From Acanthaster planci (lineage: Eukaryota; Echinodermata; Asteroidea; Valvatida; Acanthasteridae): a stretch of 64,000 nt of DNA. The stretch spans positions 3,210,736 to 3,274,735 of the forward strand of contig NW_019091359.1 in NCBI RefSeq assembly GCF_001949145.1, written 5' to 3'. A program made the translations under genes and the position numbers. Below the pieces are notes generated by a model. The model had not been told where the DNA came from and searched no databases. It worked only from the letters and a program-made list of their open reading frames with translations. This document shows, piece after piece, positions 56,101 to 64,000 of the stretch (positions are counted from its first letter, which is position 1; each line of letters starts with the position of its first letter).

Positions 56101-59100
56101 AGCTTACCCTCAGCCATAGGCACACTGTGAGAGTCAAAACAAATTATAAACCCAATGAGCCTTACCTTTTAACTTTTTGAAGATTAGTGTTGCAACTGCT
56201 GTGGGTGTAACGTATGTCACCTTGTCCTTGTAGTCCACTTGATACAGAGGGTAACCACTCTTGTCAATTATCTTAGTGGGACCATCCCGAATCTTTTGCT
56301 TAACGATGTTATCTTCAACTCTGTGAGCAGAGAATAGATAGATTAAAATAAAAACAAACCTTTCACAGTCTCCATATATGTACACGGTTGAATTTTACTG
56401 AATAATAATGAAACATTATCAAGGAATAATGAAAGAATGTGAATTTGAAACATTTGGGGGTTTCACTGAATGCTGTTGTTGGTTTTAGTTGAATGAATGG
56501 AGGTGTTGGGTGGCGTGTATCGCCTTAAACACAATGTGACCCTATCCTGATCATCTTACCTAATACCTACCAAACTGTAACAAAATCTAGTCAGAGGATT
56601 TTAACTAGATTTCCGACGTTAGATCTCATTGATTACACTCACCTTCTTCCAAGGGTGTGCTTGACATGGCAAATAGTATTAACAGCGTTGCGTATTTTAC
56701 CCTGTTTAGCTGATAAGCCAACATCCTGGTGACAAAGAAACACAACTTTCAATTTAATTTCTCATACTATATTTTGCACATTAAAAGGAGCACTTCTGTG
56801 TCCATTCACCTCAACAGAGCAAATACAAGAAATGAAATTAAATCAAAATACTGTAAATACTAGGCATGAACACTTTAATATCAAGAAACCAAACAAGAAC
56901 AGATTACAGACTAAATGGACTTGGGTGATTCTATAAATTAGGAGTCCAATTTCTTCATGTCTCCCATCACATATGATTTCTAAGTTCAGAACATTCTATA
57001 ATTTCTACAGTAATGAATTAATGCAAGTAACCTGCCAAACAAACAGAAATAGTTTGAAATCAATTTCAGTAATATTTCCATGTCAAATTACGAAGGTCAG
57101 GTGTAACGGACACAAATCCGTCACACTTTTGGACCCTGAATTAATAGCATGACCCACTTGTAAAATAGGAAAAAACTGGAGAACAGCAGGACAGTTATTC
57201 TTGGCAAAAGACTAAAAAATGAGTATGTAAAGGAATAAAGCAAGGATACAACATTAGATAGGAAGGATACAATCACCAGGAAGGATATAATCACAATATT
57301 CATTGAAAAAAGTAATGTATAGTGCAATCTTTACCTTGTCATTTCCATTGTATGCAACAATAGCCGGTGTCACTCTGTCACCAGAATCATTGGTTATCAC
57401 TTCAGTCTTTCCATCCTGTTATTCATTGGAGAGAGGAAAAAAGGACATCACATATATTTCCTTTTTTCCATCAAATTTCTCCACCAGCAGATACACGTCC
57501 ATGTACATGTAGGATTTTAACATATCACTCACTGTGCCTTGGGTGCTTTTTGCCACCAAGGGGATACAAAACCCATGGACCAAGTCACAACAGGCAACAA
57601 TTGGGCCATCGATTTAAGAAATGCAAGAGAACAGAGTGAAATACATTTTACCTTGGAGCAGTGCATTTCATGTTACTGAAATTGTCTTCACCAACAAAGT
57701 ATTAGGTTGAACAAATGCAATTTACACGTAGAAATTAAACAATTGGTAAGGAGCATAATCTCATGTCTTTTGTCTTGACATTTCCGAAAAAAATTTCTAG
57801 TAAACTGTTCAATTCTGTCATCAGTAGCACCTGTTACAGTTGGGTCTCCATTGTCATGCCTATTACAATGCAGACTTGGGAACTATAGTGACCAAGGATT
57901 CAATTTAATATATAAAAGGAAGATATTGGGATTTTTTGAGGTCGTGAAATAATGGAAGTTTGTTTTCAAAACTTGCAAATGTACCGGTAAGTTGAAAAAC
58001 ATATGAATAAAATTTTTCAATATAAAAAGGTTATTCAGAGGTAATTTGTAAGGACAGAAAAGACAACAGGGTTTACTTTTAAATTTCTTTTTTTTATTTT
58101 TCTAAATTGTTTTTCTCATTTATTTTTCTAACTTGCTGATAAAAATTTTCGGGTCACACCAAAAAATAAGGGTCCTTCGGGAAGCCAGAAGCAGAAGAAT
58201 TTTTTTTGCCTTAATGCTGCAACCTGGCTGACCACTTAACTCAGTGCAAAATAAGTCCCCTGCTCCAAAGGCCAGTAACCCTCCTTCTGCTGTAACAAAG
58301 TTCCTTCCACTTGATTTGCCACAGCGCACAGACACTGACTGACGGTAACATTGACAAAATGTGTTTGCTGATTTCACATGCACTATGCAGCTTGTTCATG
58401 GCTCTGATTTGACTGATTTTGACCGATATGACAACCGTGTCAAGAATGTATCTTTGCATAGGAGGGTTTTAAATTAATGGAGCAAGTTGACATGAGTAAA
58501 GCATTTGATCGCATGCCTCATGACATCCTTCTCCGTAAACTAACTTCTGGGTGTAACATAAAAGGTGCTCTCTGGAGGTGGATCAAGGATTTCTTAGTGG
58601 GCCGTCTCCAGACTAACTTTTGTTGGACAAACCTCGGAGTGGTGTGCGGTGAAGTCTGGCATTCCACAGGGCAGCCTACTTGGACCTCTTCTTTTTAACA
58701 CATTCGTCAACGACATCACTCATAATATTAATTCTGATTATATTTTATTTGCTGATGATATACTACTGTCCCGTAAAGTTCATGCTCACTTTGATGTTTC
58801 TACTCTCTAGCAGGACCTTGATAAGCTGAGTGTTTGGAGTGTTCCTAACGGTATGCCCTTCAATGCTAGTAAATCCAAACTTATGCACATCTCCTTTAAA
58901 CGACACCCATCTCTCCCTTTTTCTTTTCTTTCAGGTATCCCATTGACAGCTGTACAATCGGTCAAATATCTTGGAGTCACTCTGAATACTCAGCTATCTT
59001 GGAAGGATTATGTTAAGTCTGTAATTTCCTCTGCAAATCACACACTTGCTCTCGTCAAATCCATTGCCTTCAACTCTTCTACTTCAGCAAAACTTTCACT

Positions 59101-60998
59101 GTATAAAGTTCTCATCCTGCCTGGCTCCCTCAGACAAGAAAGCAGGTTGACAATTCAAAAACGTGCGACTTGTTTTATTCCTGGCCAGAAGCATGGTATG
59201 ATGAGCTACCCTGATAGGTTAGAAACTCCGGATTGGTCTGATTTACATGTATCTTGTCGTCGTAATTATGCTGTTCTCTCGTCTGTCTCCAAGTGTCTGT
59301 TCAATATTGTTGAATGTAATCAATGCGTTTACAATGTTTCTGTTAATTCCCACCATGTTCATGATGTTTTGTTTCAGCACCGGCAAGCTGGGACCAAATC
59401 CCTGCATTGATCTTGTTTCCATGCTTCCCCTCGCTCTTGTTTTACAGCCTTTTATCGGCGTTTCTTCCCACTCTTTGAAACAGTGTTCTCTTTTCATAAA
59501 TCCCAACCTTGTATTTATGTTACATGTACATGTAAGGCTTATAACATGTAATTGAGCCTCCTCTCTGCCAATTGTCAATTACATTTTATCTGATTGGTCG
59601 TATATATTTATATACATCTCTTCTCTTATGCATGTTTTTTTGATTTATTGCGTCTTTAATGCTAACTCCTTATTCACTTAGTTCAATCAATTTCTTACAT
59701 CATTTTTATCCCTTTCCATTTTTATTTCTACTTTTATTCATGTCCAGTGAGTCATCTCCTTTTGTTTCTTTTATATCAAAATATTCATACGTTCTAATGT
59801 ATTTTTATTTTCTTACTTATATTTACTTATTTATGTATTTACTTTACACCTACATGTACCTTGATGAGGAGCAGCACGCCTTCTCATTTTAAGTACTATT
59901 TCAGCCTCCTGTTTGTCATTATCCTGTAGACTTTCATTACATTTATTGTACACTTACCTAGTGTTTTCTTCCACATGTATTATTTTGTATTTAACCTATT
60001 TATTGTCATTATCATTAATTGCTTATTCATTTAACTTATTTAATTTCATATTTAATGCTTACAGTATCTTTATTCATTCTAGTTGTTCCTTTTCTTTTAT
60101 ATTTAAATATTTTTAAGTTCTAACTTTTGGCTTCAAATACTTTTATATATTAGTATATTTATTTAAATTTATTTACTCTATACACAACTTGATGTGGAGT
60201 GGCAGGTCTTTGCCACAGTGATTGTTATCGCTTTTGCTTCTCCAATGCCCATCTCGTATGTGATGAAAAAGAATTGGCATGAATAAATAATAAACTTTAC
60301 ACTGTACATCAATTATGTCCCTTAAACTGAATTGGAACTGGTACGATAGTCGGACAAATACATAAGATACATGTATGAGATATGATGCGGAAAGAGATCC
60401 CAAAGAAGCAAGGCTTGTAGACTAGCAGAGATCTCCTTATTTTATACTACTTAGGCCTTCACTATATAAACGATGACAAGTACTTGAAGTAGGCCTAACA
60501 AAAGTCAACACTTCCATGCAAAATGACACTTAGGCCCTAAATGCCAATATTTCTAGGATTACAGGAATTAGGAGTTGTACAGTGGTAGCCCATTAGAATG
60601 ATTACACAGAGCCTGAATAGGCCCCTAGTTGGATAGAAATTAGAAGGAAGGTTTTAAACTTAAAGTTGAACACAGCATTGACAGCAAGACCGGATGCTGG
60701 ACCGTGAGTAGCCCCACTACTGGCACTAGTGTGGCACGGATCACTCCCGATAAGGATGGATCGGGAGTGAGAGTCCGTGCCACACTAGTGCGTAGTGGGG
60801 CTAGACCGTGAGTTACGTTACTGTCCCTGCAAAGTGTAAATGCATCAATCACAGCCGTGTTTTCTTAAATAGATTCTTTAAGTCTGATATTCCTTTAGTA
60901 AATAATAGCCCTGCATCTGTTTAACCAGGAAAACTTACTTTGCTTATTGCCAAACACGTGGTTGAACCTCCAAAATAAATTCCCAAGGAGGCCGCCAT
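50178..60998 (-). CDS. HSPA14: HSPA14, ribosome-associated HSP70-like protein 14 (14 exons, complete)
   Basis: Exons: 60939-60998, 57335-57415, 56643-56725, 56166-56320, 55772-55865, 55153-55257, 54605-54766, 53989-54144, 53050-53152, 51808-51936, 51509-51598, 51022-51195, 50598-50668, 50178-50304. All have GT..AG sites and compatible phases, giving 529 aa (human about 509). The order follows HSPA14: N-terminal phosphate-loop region [37 protein letters not shown], the second phosphate loop [11 protein letters not shown], the adenosine motif [23 protein letters not shown], then a short beta-type substrate domain of about 140 residues without the long lid of canonical HSP70s. HSPA14 is the atypical HSP70 that works with DNAJC2 on ribosomes to fold nascent chains. 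The start ATG lies in a YY1-like AAGATGGCGGCC. It is divergent from MANF. Confidence 0.96.
52248..52382. repeat. Dispersed repeat, copy without exon insert (HSPA14 intron 9)
   Basis: Ordered blocks (TGCTGTAACA, TTCCTTCCACTT, CACAGACA, TGATTTTGACTGATA, TGCATCTTTGCATAGGAGGG) match the repeat at 58287-58467. The 58-kb copy has an HSPA14 exon-8 fragment in its middle; this one does not. Confidence 0.65.
52583..52732. mobile_element. Foldback MITE in HSPA14 intron 9, ~51-bp arms
   Basis: The left arm begins GAGCGTTTTCAAAACGAGTG and ends GCTGGTTC; the right arm read inversely begins GAGCATTTTCAAAACAAGTG and ends CACTGGTTC. Arms are about 51 bp with few mismatches around a spacer of roughly 47 nt. 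No coding capacity. Confidence 0.7.
58287..58467. repeat. Dispersed repeat carrying a captured HSPA14 exon-8 fragment
   Basis: The outer parts match the repeat at 52248-52382. Inside, 58339-58405 is a 67-bp copy of HSPA14 exon 8 (source 54047-54113) with only two visible differences and the same strand orientation; on the minus strand it still reads [17 protein letters not shown]. It lies in HSPA14 intron 1, just before the LINE fragment. No splice sites flank the captured piece, so it should not be an alternative exon. Confidence 0.75.
58470..59560 (+). mobile_element. Degenerate non-LTR retrotransposon (LINE) reverse transcriptase
   Basis: Reverse-transcriptase blocks in order: [18 protein letters not shown], then (after a frameshift near 58640) [15 protein letters not shown], the catalytic FADD in [10 protein letters not shown], an in-frame stop at 58808-58810, [20 protein letters not shown] and a C-terminal stretch ending near 59410. 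Endonuclease and 5' regions are missing, and the piece after ILP looks shortened. The motif order suits the Jockey/CR1/L2 group. One frameshift and one stop make it inactive. T-rich sequence to about 60.2 kb, with two related motifs (TTGATGAGGAGCAGCACG and TTGATGTGGAGTGGCAGG), may be 3' tail. It is in HSPA14 intron 1, antisense to the gene. Confidence 0.85.
60700..60812. mobile_element. Foldback element with 9-bp target duplication, copy 1
   Basis: The element body 60709-60803 (95 bp) begins TAGCCCCACTACTGGCACTA and ends with the near-exact inverse. Both arms contain GTGTGGCACGGA.CACTCCCGAT. The flanking 9-mer GACCGTGAG is repeated exactly (60700-60708 and 60804-60812). It lies in HSPA14 intron 1, about 130 bp from exon 1. 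Non-coding. Confidence 0.82.
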
Positions 60999-61319
60999 CT
61001 TGCTTTATGATCTAGCGCCACCTACCGACATGTCAAATGCCGGCTACGTCACAGGTAACTGACCAATGGCAAGACGACAAATGTATTAGGAAATAAGTCC
61101 ACGTTGTGCACACATGTGTTGACAAGTTGTGATAGAAGCAGAAGTTCTGTTGGTAAAAAAACGAGTGTTTCAAAAGCTATGTATGCGACATTTTTGAACC
61201 GTCAGTTTGGTTCACTTTAACTGCTGTTTGTGTGTTGTTGCTTTGAAATCATTATCGTATTTGAAGGGAAAAACAGCAGCTTTTATGTATTTTGAGTGAA
61301 CAGAATTTGCATTGTCGAC
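60999..61319. promoter_or_regulatory. Shared divergent promoter region of HSPA14 and MANF
   Basis: The two start codons are only 321 bp apart and face away from each other. No TATA box is evident. Visible elements are a YY1-like AAGATGGCGGC at the HSPA14 start, a CRE/UPRE-like TACGTCA (61045-61051), a CCAAT box (61063-61067) and CCACGT (61099-61104). CCAAT and CCACG are 31 bp apart, not the 9 bp of a canonical ER-stress element, so stress control is suggestive only. Confidence 0.65.
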
Positions 61320-63896
61320 ATGAATGTTCAGGCATTTACCATGGCCAGTTTTGTGTATCTGGCGTTAGTTGTGTGCGCTGTGGTTCTCCATTCAGCTGAA
61401 GCCAAACTGAAAAAGGGCGAATGTGAAGGTTGGTGATAAGATATAGGCCTAGGACTTGTCTGTTGATATAGTATTGGTTGTTTTCGTTTGTGGTCTTTTT
61501 TCTTACTCTTTGTAAATTTTTTAAGTGATGTCGGCTTTGGTCATCGTCAACATGATCAGTGTTATCACAGTATTAGCCCCACTAGTGTGGCACGGATCAC
61601 TCCTGATACTAGTGTGGCACGGATCACTCCTGATTTATCCTTAAGGATAAATCAGGAGTGATCCGTGCCACACTAGTGGGGCTATCACAGTATCAGATCT
61701 GCAGATAAGTCAAATGGAAATTATTAAAAGTGTGTTCACTTCAAACATGGAGGAATAATTCAAACATGTGTATCCGATAAATGGCCCAGATCCTTTTAGA
61801 AAAAAACTTTAAGTCTGAAGTGCATGCTTTCATCAGCCCTAACAGTCCTCGTCCTCCAGTCATGCCAGTTTCAATATGATTTTACATGGGCCTATACCCT
61901 AGGGGTGTTGGTTAATTTTTAGTTACAGTGTTAATGGTTAAAACATTAATTTTCAGTTATTTACATTTTGTCTCGAAATCGACTGGTCAATGTAGGATAA
62001 ATGAGCTGCAAGTCGTGATTTTGATTGGTCAATAATAGGCATTAATATTCATGATATTAGTCAAAGCACACTCCGTCGCAGAAAGTGGTGTTGTCAGAAG
62101 GGATTCTCCAAATTTTCCTGTTCTGCCAAACTTTGAAGTTTGTGAATATTTTTGTCCCAAATCAATAATGCATCACTGTGTTCAAGGGGATGGCTTAAAT
62201 TAGAGTACGAAATAAAATGGAAACAGATTAACTTTTGCAGGTACACTTTTCCCGTAGGGTTATGCATGAAATGCATTGCATGTTTGTCATCCAAACCCAT
62301 GATGCATTGCAAACATCAAAAAGATTTATTATAGTCGTCACTCTATGTATACATTGGGGTAAGAGTTCAAATATATGGACATTGCTTATTTTCCCTTGCC
62401 TGTTTAATTGCAGTGGCTTATATATGTAAGCCATCAAAAGGTGATAACGTCCCAAAAAGTTAAATTTAGCCGTGAAAATATCGAAGCATTTACTTAGAAA
62501 ATATTTGGAGCTTTTCAGATCAATCTCATGTGCACAGGGTGTCAAGTGATGTCCATCTATGGAGCTCTTTCCTACGCTGGCAAACGTACTTAAATTGGTT
62601 TGTTATAACAAAGTGAAGATTTTGTCATCCTCCAGCTGCACTTTATTAAGCAGGAGCCACAGGCAAGGGACGTTATCAGTGGGAAAGAATTCCATATACA
62701 GACGCCACTCATTTTTTTTCCTGCAGGGATCTATTGGCCACACGAAAGCAATAAAATGTCCAAAAACTTGAATTTACGTGAAGCTGATTCACTTAAAAAA
62801 CACTGGGAATTTTGCATACCAGTCTCAATGGGTTAGTAGGATGTGAGTATGGATTAATTGCAGGATACGTCATTTTCTTTTTTTTGATTCGTGGTTTAGG
62901 AGGAGTTGCTCAAAAGTCTGAAATTGAACTGGATGTGAATTCCAGCTCATGAACATGAATTCACAATGATAATTTTAATGCAGAGCCGGACAAAGTTTTG
63001 TCACAAAACAGCATCAAAGTACCCCAAAATGCCCATGCTCAACTGCCAAAAGCATCTAGATCATTAACTGGTCAAATATCCACTGCCAAGCATGAGGATT
63101 TGATATTGGTATTTTGCTGAGAAGAAGAAAAATAAAAACTGTTATTCATTCTACTGTGTTGTTTTACTTCATTTTCAGTTTGTATTGAAACCCTGAATAA
63201 AATCGAGAAGGCCATCACAAAAAAACAGCGTGATGAAGGTAAAGAAGGGATTGAAAAAGCAATCAGGAAGTTCTGCAAATCAGCCAAGACTAAGGAGAAT
63301 ACTTTTGTAAGTATATAATTCCTGTATATAAACTGATTAAATTTTGGTCAGTTCAACACCAGAACAGGGGTGTCCAAGTCTGGGTACTGTGTGATGGAAG
63401 GGCAAGTTACCACTTTCCATAGTCTCACTTTTTTGGGAGGCGGAGGTGAGGAAGAAATAAGTTTAACCTCCGACCCCTTCACTGAACTGTTGACCTTTAC
63501 CAACTGGTCAGTGGTCACCCTTTCCACAGTTACTCTCTAGAATATGGAATTAGTGTTTTGAAGTGGGATTAGTGTTTTGAAGTGTCATTGTCTCAATTTA
63601 GGGAAGCAAGTCATTTTTTTTTTACCTTTGATCTTCCATTTCTCCCCCCCAACATTCTAAAACACCTTCAATTATATTGAAAGATTTTTAGTAATAGCAT
63701 TGTCTTTTTATTACTGCTCTTTAAGTCCTCAAATATCTCATTGAAATTTTCCAGTGTTATTTCATCGGTGGAACAGCCGACGCTGCAACTGGGTCTCTGG
63801 GAGAGATTAGCAAGAGGCTACTCAACTATGTACCATCAGACAAAATATGTGAACGTCTAAACAAGTTAGATTCACAAATATGTGAACTTGAATACG
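61320..63896 (+). CDS. MANF: MANF/CDNF family neurotrophic factor, first three exons (3' partial)
   Basis: Exons in window: 61320-61428, 63179-63306, 63755-63896; phases match and the last donor (TACG|GTAAGA) leads beyond the window. The product begins with a signal peptide (core MASFVYLALVVCAVVLHSA). A second in-frame ATG at 61341 has a good context and could be the start. The mature N-terminal saposin-like domain shows the family cysteines: CEVC, FC, FCYFIGG, KIC and QICELEY. The C-terminal SAP-like domain with CxxC lies outside. MANF proteins are ER-resident or secreted factors that bind BiP and protect cells during ER stress. Invertebrates carry a single MANF/CDNF gene, so the vertebrate paralogue names are not strictly applicable. 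Intron 1 contains a foldback element. Confidence 0.93.
61565..61693. mobile_element. Foldback element with 9-bp target duplication, copy 2
   Basis: Element body 61574-61684 (111 bp), same family as 60709-60803: starts TAGCCCCACTAGTGTGGCAC and ends with its inverse. The left arm carries an internal duplication of ACTAGTGTGGCACGGATCAC. The centre is TTATCCTTAAGGATAA, a palindrome. Flanking 9-mer TCACAGTAT is repeated exactly (61565-61573 and 61685-61693). It lies in MANF intron 1. Confidence 0.85.
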
Positions 63897-64000
63897 GTAA
63901 GAATTAAATGCATTTCTGTGTTGGAATAGACATGAACTCACCTTCAGAATAAAAGTGAAAATGTTACAGTATTTCACAGGAGGTTGTGAGATGGAGTAAA

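Noticed and set aside
1-64000. CRISPR arrays, operons or prophage features
   Set aside because: The window is plainly metazoan nuclear DNA with spliced genes; no regularly spaced direct-repeat array of CRISPR type was seen.

Overview
This is a eukaryotic window from a metazoan. Spliced genes with canonical GT..AG introns, Pol III tRNA genes, a LINE reverse-transcriptase relic and many small inverted-repeat elements are all visible. The gene content and repeat style suggest a marine invertebrate deuterostome, most likely an echinoderm or hemichordate; this is inference, and I cannot name the species. There are two assembly gaps of N (30547-31126 and 42955-43535).

Layout. (1) 1-23.6 kb is gene-poor. 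It holds a two-exon secreted precursor on the minus strand (5615-6885) with a signal peptide, basic cleavage sites and a six-cysteine C-terminus that I cannot name. A group of candidate minus-strand exons lies at 17.2-18.2 kb, and several foldback or MITE-like repeats lie at 9.4, 18.5, 19.1 and 21.4 kb. (2) 23.9-46.9 kb is one cytochrome P450 gene of the CYP4 family on the minus strand. Eight coding exons join in phase; a ninth (exon 4) is not visible and may lie in the first gap. Its first intron is about 13.8 kb. That intron contains, on the opposite strand, two tandem single-exon C-type lectin genes (one frameshifted), a 1.27-kb foldback element with CGTCG-rich terminal inverted repeats, a tRNA-Glu repeat array and a tRNA-Ile gene. 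A second tRNA-Glu array, inverted relative to the first, lies in the CYP4 interval that should hold exon 4. Both gaps fall inside these tRNA arrays. (3) 50.2-61.0 kb is a complete 14-exon HSPA14 (HSP70-like protein 14) gene on the minus strand. Its intron 1 holds a degenerate LINE and a repeat carrying a nearly identical 67-bp copy of its own exon 8. (4) 61.3 kb to the right edge holds the first three exons of a MANF/CDNF neurotrophic-factor gene on the plus strand, head-to-head with HSPA14 across 321 bp; its last exon lies beyond the window.

How the genes relate. HSPA14 (ribosome-associated HSP70) and MANF (an ER-stress-induced ER protein) are both proteostasis genes and share one short divergent promoter region. 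Human CDNF and HSPA14 have the same head-to-head arrangement, so the pairing looks ancient. The CYP4 enzyme and the nested lectins have no evident functional link. The mobile elements are mostly non-autonomous inverted-repeat types, two of them with exact 9-bp target duplications.
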